Positions 11,647 to 23,299 of a DNA stretch of 64,000 nt are shown here, piece after piece; within the stretch, counting starts at the first letter, position 1; every line of letters starts with the position of its first letter. The notes beneath the pieces were generated by a model that worked only from the letters and a program-made list of their open reading frames with translations, searched no databases and had not been told where the DNA came from. This stretch comes from Anaeramoeba flamelloides. Taxonomy: Eukaryota; Metamonada; Anaeramoebidae. The DNA lies in NCBI GenBank assembly GCA_027625915.1, contig JANTQA010000036.1, positions 491,501-555,500 on the forward strand, in the 5' to 3' direction. A program made the position numbers and the translations under genes.

Positions 11647-12117
11647 ATGAAGTAATAAATCTCATTTTAAGAAACTATATTTTTCTCCATGTCCTATCTT
11701 TGTCATGAAGAAACTTTGACCTTACGTTTTTAACCTAATTTTGTTGTTCTTTCTATCCTTTTTTTTTTTTTTTTTTCATTGTTCTTCAATACAATTCTTT
11801 CTAGGATCGAAATCTGTGCATTTTCAGGATACAAAATCAGACCAGGGAGAGGTGTTCGATTTGTAAGAATGGATGGAAAAGTAATAATTTTGATCTTTTT
11901 TTTTTTTTTTAAATTCTTTTGCTTTTTGTTTTCTTTTTTTTTTTTTTTTATTTTTTTTTTTTTTACTTTGGATTTTTTACTTTTTTGTGATTTAATTATT
12001 TTTTTCTTTGAAAACTCCTTTAATGACACCTTTCATCGTAATAACTCATTAACAAAGAATTACAATTACAAATTTTTCTTTTTACAATAAATTTCTTTTA
12101 TGAAACTATCTTCATCA

Positions 12118-12152
<35 letters not shown>

Positions 12153-12605
12153 AAAAACACAAAAAAAACAAAACAGCCATTTTTGTTTGCAAACAAAAAG
12201 TGCTTTTCCAGGTTTAATCATAAAAGAAACCCAAGAAAGATCAGATGGACACAATTTTATCGAAAAGCCCACAGAAAAAACAAAAGCGCTCTCTTAAAAA
12301 AAAAGAAAACACGTAGAATTGTCAAAAAGGAACGTGGTATTGTTGGAGCATCATTAGATCTTATCAACGCCAGAAGACAACAACAAAAGGAAATGAAAAC
12401 AGCCACCCTCCGTGAACAAGCCATCAAGGAACTTAAAGAAAGAAAAAGATCCAAGGCATTAAGAAGAAAAAAAGAACGTGAAGAAAGAAGAAAGAAAAAG
12501 AAAACCACAGAAAAGAAAGATAAAAAAAGAACACAAAGAGAACAAAACAAAAAAACCAAAAACAAATTTAATACTAAACAAAAAAATATTGGTCGTAAAT
12601 TTTAA
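11647..12605 (+). CDS. RPL24: 60S ribosomal protein L24 (eL24)
   Basis: Three exons: 11647-11651 (only ATGAA), 11805-11880 and 12177-12605. The introns are 153 bp (GTAATAA..TTCTAG) and 296 bp (GTAATAA..AACAG). The spliced product is 169 residues and opens MKIEICAFSGYKIRPGRG, the eL24 zinc-knuckle region, with FSGYKI, DGK and then KRNPRKIRWT typical of the family. The C-terminal half is a long basic helix rich in Lys, Arg and Gln, longer than in yeast. The 5 bp first exon straight after the start codon recalls the early introns of many ribosomal protein genes. Intron 2 is packed with long T and A homopolymers. The protein is a structural part of the large subunit at the subunit interface. Confidence 0.93.
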
Positions 12606-14330
12606 ATCACTATGTTAATATTTTAAAAATATTAATATTAACCAAAGAACACTTTTTTTTTTTTTTTTTTATTAGAAAAAATAAAAATTAAAAACTCGTC
12701 AGCACATCACTTAGTTGACGATCATCCATTTTTCTTCACTTAAGAATTAAAAATAAAAAATAAAAAAGAAAGTTTAGAATCGTTGGGGTAATTATTTTTT
12801 CCCTACTTTTCTTTATTAGATAATATTTTTCTTATTTCCATATTTTTTATTCTATTTTGTTAAATTGCTTTGAACAAAATCGAAACAAAATCACTTTTTT
12901 TTTTTCGTTTTTTTAAATACTGATAAATTGCAATTTATGTTTGGAAATTTTTGCTTGATTTTCCTTTTTGAAATTTTTATGCTCAAGCTTTGAATAAAAC
13001 ATTTTATCAAGTCAAATCTTAACAAACACTGTAAAATTAGTTGTTCTTCAAAATGTTCTTTGTCAGGGAATGTTTGATAAGAAACAGTTTGAAGATTTAT
13101 AAAAATGGAAACTGAACAAAAAATTTTTTGAAATTTATTAGAATTTATAAGTATTTAATGTTTTTATTGCTTCATTTACCATTTTGGAAGATATCTTTAT
13201 CTTTTAGAGAATTTCTTATTACAAATAATTTGATCTGCCTAAGCAATTATTTTTATTTATGCAACCAAGATTGATTTTTTAAGAGAGTAGCACACACATA
13301 AGCATCTCCCAAATTAAAAAATGTGATATTTTATTCAAAATTATATTGGTGCTCTTGAGTTCTTGATTCTCCAAAACATTTTTAAAAAAAAGAAAAAATA
13401 TAACTTTGGTTTTGTTATAACTATAATAAAAATTTTAAATAAAATAATATGTTCTTAATATAAAAAAGCAATATTTTTTTCTGATTAATATTCTTCGAAA
13501 TCTAGCTTTATAACTTAATGTAATTAACCACCGAGATAATTTTTTTTAGAATAAAAATACTCTCAACTTTTGAATATCGAAAATATTTTTATAAATTCCT
13601 AGGACTTTTTTTATTTTTTTTTTGAAAAATTGGGGTTGAGAAAATTTTGAAATCAAACAGTATGTTAATATATTAAATTAGAATATTTTTCTACAGAGTT
13701 TATCTTTTGTAAAAAACTTTTTTTATATTTTTTACCATATAAAAATAAAAAAACATTTGAAGACCAAATTAATCCCTTTTGTGAAAAAAAAAAAAAAAAT
13801 TCCCATAATTTAGAATTTGTTTTTAGTAAGTGAGTTAAAATAAGATATTATATATAAAAATATACATAATTTCAAGTTTTAATTCAATAATTTTGTCAAA
13901 AAATGTTTTTAAGAAAAAGTTAAATGGAAACTTTATTTATTTTTATTTTTTCATTTAGTTTTATTATTTTTTTAAATGGAAGGTATATTTTCAGTTTTCC
14001 ATTTTTAGCGTTTTTTGGGTCGTAGGGACATATTTAAAAAAAAGATAAAAAATAAAAACTAAAAATTTGAGAGTATTTTTTTTTAATTATTTCATCTTGT
14101 ATAAATTTTCAGGATCTAATACGAATAAAATTCAATTGATAGTTTTCGATTTTATTCATATTATATTTAGTAAGTCTTTGTAGACAATTTTCTCTGCAAA
14201 TATTATCAAAATCTAACAATTTTAGAGATTGCCAGTAAAAACTAATTAATTAAAAATTATTTTTTTTCAAAATTCTACTTAAGAGTAGAGAATAAAATTA
14301 TCAATTTTCTATTAATTTGATTCATTTATC
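12606..14330. other. Gene-free AT-rich DNA downstream of RPL24
   Basis: No gene, RNA or clear repeat was recognised. Several runs of A or T of 10-20 bp occur. Confidence 0.5.
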
Positions 14331-14334
14331 TTTA

Positions 14335-14620
14335 TAAATACCTAAAATTTTTAATCTTTGATAAATCTTTTGATATTTCTGTTTTATATTTATTAGGTTT
14401 TAACCCAAATTGGATAATAATTTGATAAATTGGTTTAATTCTTTTTTTATTTAACTTATATTCTTTTTAATAATTAAAATTAAATCATCTGCAAACATTT
14501 GACAATGTTTTGTAAATGATATTATTTTCAATTAGAGAAAAAGTAAAATAAGAGCAAATGCGATAGGTGCTAAAGCGTCTCCTGATAATATAAACAAGTC
14601 CTTCAATCAGGACTATTTTA
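14335..14620 (-). pseudogene. Decayed LINE (non-LTR) reverse transcriptase fragment
   Basis: On the minus strand the region translates piecewise to reverse transcriptase motifs in the right order: SGDALAPIAFALIL (the (Q)GDxLSPxLF-type motif), then CQMFADDLILIIKK (the catalytic FADD box), then ELNQFIKLLSNLG and LKPNKYKTEIS, typical of the thumb-side segment of non-LTR enzymes. Stops and frame changes separate the parts, so this is a relic and not a gene. The upstream end of the relic is lost near MITE copy B4. It is the only retroelement trace seen in the window. Confidence 0.75.
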
Positions 14621-14764
14621 ATAGAAAAAATCATAGTACTTTTATAAAGCTATTCACTTTTACAGGCTTTTATCCTTGAAAAGTCTTTGAAAATTATTTT
14701 ACGTGTTTGAAGATTTGAAAAGACTTCAAACTTTCGAAAAGTCATGAGGTTTTTTGATTTTGAA

Positions 14765-15215
14765 CACGAAAAGAATAGCACAATCCATACAAATACTTTC
14801 AAGACTTTTTCGAACTTTCAGACTGACAGTTTGTAACATTTCAATCATGGATATTCTTTTATATTTTTACAAATTTCAAATAGTTGATATAAACTTTTGT
14901 AAGCCAAAAAAAGGGTAAAAAATAATAATTAACAAAAGATAACATTTTGAATTTAATTGAAATTTTTGAAAGTTATCTCAAAAAGAAAAATATTTGTAAA
15001 ACTTTCAAAAACCTGAAACCCTTTTTATGAAAACCGAAAAGCGGGAAGTTGTTTTAATTAAATGTTTTTAAAAGTTTGACTTGTAAAAATTTAAAAATGA
15101 AAGTTGTTGAATTTTGATCTTGTAATTTCTTTCAAAATTTGAGAACAATTTCAAAAAAACAAAAGTGACATGAAATTTAAATCTTGGCTACAGTTTTTGA
15201 GCTATTCTTGTCATG
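14765..15215 (+). mobile_element. 451 bp MITE, family B (copy B4), upstream of DIL gene
   Basis: Full-length but the most diverged copy: left end CACGAAAAGAATAGCACAA, right end GAGCTATTCTTGTCATG. The right end is 38 bp upstream of the start codon at 15254. It supplies part of the open frame that runs upstream of that codon, so the frame upstream of 15254 is not gene sequence. Confidence 0.88.
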
Positions 15216-15231
15216 AAAACTTAATAATTAA

Positions 15232-15243
15232 ATCATTTTTTTT
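15232..15243 (+). promoter_or_regulatory. Putative core promoter motif of DIL gene
   Basis: ATCATTTTTTTT begins 16 bp after the right end of MITE copy B4 and lies only 10 bp upstream of the start codon, so the 5' leader would be very short. Confidence 0.45.
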
Positions 15244-15253
15244 CACATTTTAT

Positions 15254-16780
15254 ATGAATACATTTGTAAATCGTCACCGCACTAAACGATCCCAAGAGAA
15301 ACGATACTCACTAAAAGAAAAGTTACCACATTATGAGAGATTAATTAAATCACAGACCAAGCCAAAGCAAAAGATCAAACGAAAAAGAAACCAAATACAA
15401 AAACAACAAGAACTCGAACGATCAAATAACTTTTTGCAACACAATGCATCCAGAATTAATGAAAAAATTAAAACAATAGCTAGCTATCAAAAAGAACAGT
15501 TGTCTCGAAGCCAAAACTTTGTTGAACAATTCCGAAAAATTGTGTTATTTGAACAAATAACAAATAAATTTCAATCCTTGTTGCCACATTTATTTCTTCG
15601 AAAAGACTTTGAGAAGTTCTCAGAAGGTCTGCCAGTGGCAAGTTGCATAATATTTCAAGTGCTTTCAAGGATACCTGAACCAACGACGCATCTTATTTTG
15701 GTGAACAAATTGGTTGCTTATTTAAAAATCCTTACCAACGAGACTTTACAAAAAGGCAATGAATCCATTGCTTTCTTAATTGCCAATTTCAGGTTTGTTC
15801 GATCTGCATTTGAGAAACTCAATATTAAAGATCGCCAATATTATGAAGACACCAAAATCTTAAGGAATCTTCTCAAAGAATTAATCAACCAAATTGCCAA
15901 GAATTGCTATTTGGAAATACAAACGCACTTTGAAGAGTTGTTCAAAGAAAACAACCAAGGGTTAATTTACAATTGTAAAAAAAGCCAAATAAAAAAAATT
16001 GAAAAGAAAAAGTACAAGTACAAGAACAAGAACAAAAACAAAAAAGAGTTTGATGTGAAAGTTAAGTACAGCCAATTGGAGCTAACACAAAAAACAGAAA
16101 TTTCAATACGGACTCTCTTAAATTTGTTTGATGAATTGGATGAAATTATTTGTTCTAATTGCATTGACGATCAAATAAGATCCACAATCTTTTACCAATT
16201 AGTGCGCCATATAACTTGCTTCGTGATGAATGAATGCTTTTATAATAACAAGATCAGTATTACTTTTACAACTGCAATAAGAATGAAAAAATTCATTCGG
16301 CGTTTGGCCTATTGGTTTAAAGACCCAGACGATCGGATCGCGGTGAGCGATATTTTAGAACCAATCGCCAATGCTTCAAATGTAATAATTATGATCAACG
16401 AATTTGTTGAGCATAGATCAGATTTTGAAAAGATGTGTAAAGATATTTGCCCTTCATTATCCTTAGTGCAAGTTTGGAAAATTCTTTCACATTTTTCTAT
16501 CGACGAAATATATTTTAATCACATCTCAAAAAAAATTTTATTAGAATATAAAAATTTAATTAAAAATTCAAATCTTAAAATACGAAGGCCAAAATATAAA
16601 ATTAACTTGAATCCTGTCAGGAAATTTCATAAAATTCCTATAGATGGCTGGGAAATAGTTGATATTCCAAAAAAGATTAGTAATGAAAAGCAATTCGATT
16701 GGTTATCAAAATTATTAATAAATAATGGTGATCATCTTAAATCTGGTGATGATGATGATGATGATGATGATGAATATTAA
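15254..16780 (+). CDS. DIL (dilute / myosin V cargo-binding) domain protein
   Basis: A single-exon protein of 508 residues. The N-terminal 90 residues are basic and Gln/Lys-rich. A helical region follows, interrupted near residue 250 by a Lys/Asn/Tyr-rich linker. Residues ~312-430 (FYQLVRHITCFVMNECFYNN..IRRLAYWFKDP..ILEPIANASNVIIM..LSLVQVWKILSHFSIDE) match the core of the dilute domain, the globular tail of class V myosins also found in other adaptor proteins. There is no motor domain, so it is likely an adaptor or vesicle-linked factor. The protein ends in a run of Asp. The start was chosen because upstream codons lie inside a MITE. Confidence 0.75.
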   Translation: MNTFVNRHRTKRSQEKRYSLKEKLPHYERLIKSQTKPKQKIKRKRNQIQKQQELERSNNFLQHNASRINEKIKTIASYQKEQLSRSQNFVEQFRKIVLFEQITNKFQSLLPHLFLRKDFEKFSEGLPVASCIIFQVLSRIPEPTTHLILVNKLVAYLKILTNETLQKGNESIAFLIANFRFVRSAFEKLNIKDRQYYEDTKILRNLLKELINQIAKNCYLEIQTHFEELFKENNQGLIYNCKKSQIKKIEKKKYKYKNKNKNKKEFDVKVKYSQLELTQKTEISIRTLLNLFDELDEIICSNCIDDQIRSTIFYQLVRHITCFVMNECFYNNKISITFTTAIRMKKFIRRLAYWFKDPDDRIAVSDILEPIANASNVIIMINEFVEHRSDFEKMCKDICPSLSLVQVWKILSHFSIDEIYFNHISKKILLEYKNLIKNSNLKIRRPKYKINLNPVRKFHKIPIDGWEIVDIPKKISNEKQFDWLSKLLINNGDHLKSGDDDDDDDDEY

Positions 16781-17768
16781 TAAAAAATTTTATTCTGAAT
16801 TTCTTTTTTTTTATAAGGTTTTTAGTTCGATCTTGAATATAATTATTATTTTTATTTTAGTATTTATGATAATTTGAAATAATTCTTTAATCCAAATTTT
16901 GAGATTATTTTCATAAAATGGGCTTTTTGCTAGATGCTAGGCTTTAAAAAAAATAAAAAAGAATTGGGTGAAAACTGTATTTTTAATCAATTTTTTTAAA
17001 CCCTAGAAACCTTGATACACACTGTTAGGTTTTTTTTTAATTTAGAATTAAAGCAAAATTTAACTTTTTTTTTTTTTTTTTTTTTTTGATTTATAGATTA
17101 AAAAACTCAATGTTAAAGTTTTCTTGGGTTTTCTTGTTATCTGGAAAATCAATACAGGATTTGACAATCTCTTTTTCAATTATGATAAAGCTTAAAAAAT
17201 TGTGATTTTTTGATTTCTATATTTATTAAAGGGCACAACTTGGTAGATTTAGACTATTTAATCGATATCCCAATTTGAATGGTAATTGATAATGAGATAA
17301 TTTCTATGGTTATCTCAAAAATTGAAATATATTTTTGAATTTTTATGAATATTTTTAATTGGTTCAAAAAACGGAATTTCCAGGTTTTTGAAATTCCTGA
17401 TGTCTTTGTTTGGCAGTAATAAGATGATTATTAATTTTTTTTTTTTTTAATAACAAAATAATTTAATTAATTAAAAAAAAAAAATACCTTTTTAATTATT
17501 AATTCAAATTGAAGCAAAAATTTTAAAACCACTTACATAATACAAGATAAAATCATAATAATGACAATAACAATAACAATAACAATAATAATAATTGAAA
17601 AAAGGTATAATTCGTCTAGAAAAATAAATAAATTTAAATAAAGTTGAATACACCACACAATTAAAAAAACAAAACAAAAATGAAAAAAAAAAAAAAAGTT
17701 TAATTTTTCAAGTTTTTTTTAATTATGAAGAATAATAAAAATAAGTTAAAATCGTAATTAAAATATAT
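16781..17768. other. Gene-free stretch between convergent genes
   Basis: This separates the 3' ends of the DIL gene (+) and the SF1-like gene (-). It is AT-rich with a T run of about 23 near 17066. No gene recognised. Confidence 0.5.
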
Positions 17769-18476
17769 TTATATAAGCGCACCCTCTGTACCAGGTGGCT
17801 TTTCAGGAAGATATTTTGTTGAATTCGCCATTCCAATAAAATGAGACATTGGTTGGTTATTAGTATTGTTTACTGAATTTACTGAACCCTTTTCAAGTTT
17901 TTGTTGTTGAAGGTTTTGTTGGATCCGTTGCTGAATTTGCTGTTGAAGAATTCTTTGTTGCAGGATTTCATTATTTTGAATAGTTTGTGGGTTATTTGTT
18001 GATAACCCGTAACCAAAAGGGTTTTGGAATATTGGATTGTTATTGGATTGGAGCAATAGCCTTCTTCTTTTCAATTCAATATTATCAATGGAATCGTTTT
18101 TTTGGTTTTGTTGTGGCAACGAAGAGGAAGATGTATTTAAAATGCCTGTTGAATCATTTTGTGTCGAAATATTTGAAGTCAATGAATCATTTGTATTTTT
18201 ATTATTATTATACTTATACTTATCACTATTGCTGTTAGTGTTGTTATTTGTTCTTGGATTTTCTTTTTGATTTACAACCCCAATTGGATTTGAAGTTTGA
18301 TTGTTTTGGGTTGTCATTAGTGAGTCAATATTTTGGTTGTCTGTTTCATAAGAAAAATTCCTGATTCTGGAATTAGATGTATAATTATTATAATAATTTT
18401 CATTTTTGCTTCTATTTTGATTAAAAGTATTATTTTGGTTCATGGTGTTATGACTTATTTGCTGTTGTTTCTGTAG

Positions 18477-18531
<55 letters not shown>

Positions 18532-19373
18532 AGTTGTAGTTGTCGTTTTAATTGTAGTTGTCGTTGTTGAAAGTTTTGATCTATTTGTTGCTGCTGAAGC
18601 TGTTGTTGTTGAAGTTGCCTTTGTTGTTGTTGTTGTTGTTGGTTGTTGCTGTTGTTGTTAGATCTAGATTTGTTTTCCAAAGATGAGTTTTGGGTAATGG
18701 AGTTTCTTGGCTGGTAACCAAACCGGCGAGATTGGTTTGGTGATTGTCTAAAATTTTTTTGTTGGTTTTGTTGAGGGAAAATTGAATTTCTGACTAATTG
18801 CTCAGCAAAATCAACATCACTTCTCTTTCCAATAATTAATGCATGTGTAGGTTCGTTCCCAATTTGTTTTTTTGTGTTGTTGTTGTTTCGATTATTTTTC
18901 GAATCAATACCTTTCCCTTGTACGATGATCTTGGTGTTTGTTTGCTTTTTGATTCTTTCAATATTGGATCCCTTACTGCCAATCAGTATTCCTACTAGAC
19001 GCACTTCTGGTATTAGAACTTTCCTTTTGATGAGTTCTTCGTTTTCTTCTTCTCCTTCTTCTGCAGGGAGTTGGGGTGGCACAAAATTTGGATCAATTTC
19101 TTTTGCTCGGAAGATTAATTCTTTTCTTTCCTCAAGCAGTTTACTCATTGCAATTTCTTGTAAAATTTGTGGGTTTGTTGTTTGGACTTGCATTTCGGAT
19201 TCAAAAATTAAATCGTAAGAAGCACAAGTCGATGGCTTGGCTAATTGTAAATTTATTTCCTCGAGACGAACACGTAAAAGAATTGCTTCAAGTATTTCTT
19301 CAGGTAGAGAATTTTGAAGTATTTTTGGGATTGCTAAATCAAGCTGCTGAGTTTTCCAACCAGAATTTATCAT
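17769..19373 (-). CDS. SF1: Branchpoint-binding protein, SF1/BBP-like (SF1-HH + KH, polyQ tail)
   Basis: 534 residues in one exon. Residues ~25-100 form the SF1 helix-hairpin region (LLRVRLEEINLQL .. SKLLEERKELIFRAKEIDPNF, then VPP), and residues ~118-197 a single KH domain with the GSKG loop at 132-135 in the context LVGILIGSKGSNIERIKK and the RGKG-like VQGKG. This combination is characteristic of SF1/BBP, which recognises the intron branch site in early spliceosomes. The rest is low complexity: long Gln runs, Asn/Ser stretches and the C-terminus KPPGTEGALI. No zinc knuckle is present, unlike many SF1 proteins. The start codon lies 5' of the conserved region with no exact ATCATTTTTTT motif upstream. 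Confidence 0.8.
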
Positions 19374-20130
19374 TAGAAAAAGAAAGGAAAAATAAGTCCA
19401 AATATGAAAAAATAAAAAGTAAAAATAAGAATAATCTTAAGGATGTGTAACACCAAAAGAACTAATGAAATTGAAACATATGATAGTTTATGAAAAATTA
19501 TATTTGTTCTCTTAAGTTCTAGGTTTCTTCAAAAATTTAATTTTGCTAAATCCAACAATAAAAAATTTCAAAGAAAATATTCTGAAAAAAAAAAATAAAT
19601 TTTTAAGAAATTTATTTTATTTTTTATTGAGATTCTTTTTTTCAGACCAAAAAGAAAGTGCTCCATTTTGTATTTTCATATTATATTTATATAATACTTT
19701 CATCATTCTTTGATTATAATTTTTCTAGATAAATATTTTCTCTAATCTAAATAGATTTTAGAGATTCTCAAAAAAAAGAATTAAATAACAATTATTTTTT
19801 TTCAAAATTCTACTTTAGAAAAAACAATTTCAGGTTTTATTGATATTTCTTAGTGAATTTTTATTTAATAATTTCTTATCATTTCAAAAATAATTCATTT
19901 TATTTGGTAATATAATTTTAATATTATTAAAAAAATTTTTGTAAATTAATTAAAATTTATTTTTTTTTTTTTAACTATCTTGAAATGTTTTAATTACTTA
20001 TTTACTGAGAAAAAATATAAACGACTTTATTTTGTTAGCTTAAAAAAGTATCTAGTATATTTTTAAGACAATTCTGTTCAATTATCATCAATAAAAATAT
20101 CTCATTTTTTTTTTTTTTTTTTTTAAATTG
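19374..20130. other. Gene-free stretch 5' of SF1-like gene
   Basis: It presumably holds the SF1-like promoter. The ATCATTTTTTT motif found at seven other genes is absent in exact form here. Nothing else recognised. Confidence 0.5.
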
Positions 20131-20781
20131 TTTCAGGGAGGAGTTTTTAGTTCCTCTTATTTGACGTTAGGTTTTTTTTAATTTAAGAAATAAAAAGAAA
20201 AAATTATGAAATTTTCGGTTTATTTCTCAAATTAAAAAAAACTATTGTTAGCTTTTCTTGAGTTTTCTGTTTATTTGTGAAGTGTTCTAGGTTTTTTTTA
20301 CTTTTTGAAATAAACAGAAATTTTTAATAAATTTTCGGTTTATTTCAAAAAGTAAAAAAAACCTAAGGAAAAAGAATAGATTTAACCAATAAAAGTGAAA
20401 ACCTCAAGAAAACTTAAGCACTTGACGGCACTCTACTGCACTTCGCTATTCCTAAATTTTTCTTTAGAAATTTTTTGAAAGATTTCCATATACTTTTTTT
20501 TCCACGAGGGTTTATAAAGTTATGGATTCTTTTTCTGTTAATAATATTAATAATATTAAAAATATAATTCTTTTTTAATGTATGAGATATATTAATTTTT
20601 TTTAATTCAGATATCGAGATTTTATGATTATTTTGAATTCTGGAAAACCTAGGCACTTGACAACACTCTACTACACTTGGCGACACGGTCACAGAGAAAA
20701 TGATCCAAATCTTCAATGATATCTCAATTATTTATTTTTTTGCATAATTCACAAGATTTTGATTTATCTTTGTTCATAACT
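20131..20781. repeat. Multi-hairpin fold-back repeat, family D (copy D2)
   Basis: Starts CAGGGAGGAG and contains two consecutive hairpins: ~20170-20243, and 20287-20366 with arms GGTTTTTTTTACTTTTTGAA and complement around a short loop. The signature GGCACTCTACTGCAC follows near 20430. A second version of the end signature (CCTAGGCACTTG..CACTCTAC) occurs at 20648-20680, and from there to 20781 the sequence matches the left part of copy D1 in reverse. Confidence 0.7.
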
Positions 20782-22035
20782 TAGAATCCTGGGATAATGT
20801 ACTCTTTGTCCAAATCTTAAAATCGATTCATTATCAAAAAAAAGCAATATTTAGGAGAGCCAAGTTGTTTTTTTTAAAATGATTGGTAGGGAAGGTCAAG
20901 TTAATAGAACCAGAAAGAAGGTAAAGATAGAATATGTTTTCATCGATCAAGTTTACCACTCACTACAAAAATAAAATTTTATTCGCCATTTCTCATTTTA
21001 TTTTTTTTTAGACTCATATTTCGCTTTAGTACATAGAGGGTTGCACACACCCAATGGTAAACAAAAAAGTGAGTGCTCTCACTTTTCAAGAACTGTAAAT
21101 GTAAACTAAAATTTCATAATCCATTTTTAGAAAAAGAAAAGTCCTCTAATCAACCTGAAATACCTAAAGTATTCCAACTTTAAGACTCATTATTTCTTCA
21201 TTGTCATTTAAAAAGAACCAATAGATACCTTTTACTTTTTGAATTGTTTTATTTATTGCTAAAACAATAGCTAATTTTAGTACATTATCATAGGACTCAA
21301 GTCACATTTTAAATTTTTTTGAAATTTATTTCTTTAATTTTCAAAAACAAGTCCAATTCCATTCATTCCTCATCAAATGATAAAACTTTTGTTTTGAAAC
21401 TGATCAGCTTAAAAATTTTTTTTACGAGAAAAAAAAATTACACACTGCAAAGTTTGTATTTTTGAAAAAAATATGTTAGAAAAACGTAAAGCACTTCATT
21501 TAAAAATTGAACAGTTGCTTTATTGAACAAAATACCCAAAAGAAAAAAAAATAAAATAGTACTGACATTGTAACGTAAGACATAATGTGAAATAAGTTGA
21601 AAGTTTCATGTGATTTTGAATACATACCTGCTGGTGTTTGAATAATAAATTGGAAAAATTTTTACTTCATTTTCATGATACTTTTTTTTTAGCATTGAGT
21701 TTTTCAAAGAAATATATTATAAATTCTGATCTTTATTTATTTGTTTGGTACTTTTTTTTTTTATTGAATATATTAAGTCTATTTTCGGTGAAAAATAGAT
21801 CTCTAAAATCAAACTCATTCTGAGAATTGAAAAAAAGATAATTAAGTGAAATATTTTCTCGATGTTACTTTGAAAAATGATTCCAAGATTTGAAAAAAAT
21901 CAACCAATTTGATAATAATAAATCATCTATACTGATGCTTTTGGATTTGAAAAAATAACATAAACTTTGTTCTACTGTTGTTTTTTTTTCAAAATTCAAA
22001 CAAGTGAAACAAGATCAAATAGAAATAACATTCAA
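20782..22035. other. Gene-free stretch upstream of SSU72
   Basis: No gene or RNA supported; AT-rich with scattered homopolymers. Confidence 0.5.
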
Positions 22036-22046
22036 ATCATTTTTTT
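22036..22046 (+). promoter_or_regulatory. Putative core promoter motif of SSU72
   Basis: ATCATTTTTTT starts 31 bp upstream of the start codon at 22067. No MITE lies next to it. Confidence 0.55.
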
Positions 22047-22066
22047 GATCTTTGATTTTCTGCAAA

Positions 22067-22906
22067 ATGACAACATTAAAGATCGCAGTAGTTTGTGCTT
22101 CCAATATGAACAGAAGCATGAGAGCCCATGAAATGTTAAAAAAGCACGACTATGATGTTTCTTCTTTTGGAACCAATAATGAAGTAAGGTTACCTGGAAA
22201 GTCAATTAGTTCACAAAATGTTTATAATTTTGGTACCCCTTATGAGGATATGATTCACGATCTTGCTACAGACGATCTCGAATTGTAAGAAATTTTTTAA
22301 AATACACCAGTTCTTTATTGTTCGAACTTTACTTGAAGCTTGCCTTTTTCTTTTATTGAAGCCTGTTTTCTTTTTTCTTTTTTCTTTTTTTTTGTTCTTT
22401 CAATTTCAATCTTTTATTTTTGTTGACCAACCACCAACCACCAATTACCGCAACAAATTACCACTTACCAAACATCACTTACCAACTCCCAAATACAAAC
22501 TCCCAAACAATAACTACTAAATACCAAAATCAATAGTTATAGTAGTAATAAAATTCTCGACATGTTAGAAAGGAATAAGAAAATTAAACGAGCACCTGAA
22601 CGAATTCAGTCGGTTGAACAATTGAACTTTGATCTTGTCATCACTTACGAAAATAAGGTCTTTGAAAAGGTAATAATTGATTACCACAAACGTACAAAGC
22701 GAATCCATTCCCACAGACCAACTTTTTTAGTTAATTTGGAAACAATCGATTCACAACAAGAAGCAGAGCTTTGTGCAAAAAAAACTTTGGATCTTGTCAA
22801 GAAATTTGAAAAATATGATAATTATGAGGACAACTTTGAAAAATTGATTGAGGAATTTGAAGAGCATATCAACCATAACATTTTATATTCTGTGCTTTTT
22901 TATTAA
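22067..22906 (+). CDS. SSU72: RNA polymerase II CTD phosphatase SSU72
   Basis: Two exons, 22067-22284 and 22543-22906, with a 258 bp intron (GTAAGAA..GTTATAG) interrupting codon 73. The product is 193 residues, the length of known SSU72 proteins. The N-terminal catalytic loop is C-x5-R-S at residues 10-17 (CASNMNRS), followed by SFGTNNEVRLPG and the block around the splice site, reading EFSNKILDMLERNKKIK. Then come LNFDLVITYENKVFEKV and a C-terminal helix ending in ..SVLFY. SSU72 removes phosphate from serine 5 and 7 of the polymerase CTD and takes part in transcription termination and 3' end processing. The upstream reading frame before ATG 22067 is not conserved. Confidence 0.95.
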
Positions 22907-23299
22907 AAAGGCATTTCGAAAATATTATTATTTCTTGTTTTATTTTGAAATAGAGCTCTTTTAAAAAAAGCGTGATAAAAATGTTTTTAAACAAGCCCTG
23001 GAAATAGGCCTAATTGAAGTTGTGTTCATCAACTAAAAGTTTTATAGAGACTTTTAGAAATCTTTTTTTGTCACACTTTTTTTAAAAGTACTCTCAAATC
23101 AAATAGTTTTTTAAATAAATTTAAATATAGAAAAATCTAATATCATGATTTTAATTATTTTGGATGGCTGAGAGTTCATTTATTTTTAATTGTAACCTTT
23201 TATACACTCTTTCTTTTTAAGACTGTTTGAAATGTGGAAAAATTATAAAAATAAATTAAAAACAAAATTCTGCAACTTATGTCAAAATCATTCTAATCT
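22907..23299. other. Gene-free stretch downstream of SSU72
   Basis: AT-rich 3' flank; nothing recognised. Confidence 0.5.

Noticed and set aside
11730-12029. Minus-strand Lys-rich frame across RPL24
   Set aside because: It is the complement of T-rich intron 2 and exon 2 of RPL24.
15170-15253. Upstream extension of the DIL protein (28 residues)
   Set aside because: Most of it lies inside MITE copy B4 and the rest covers the promoter motif; it has no protein-like composition.
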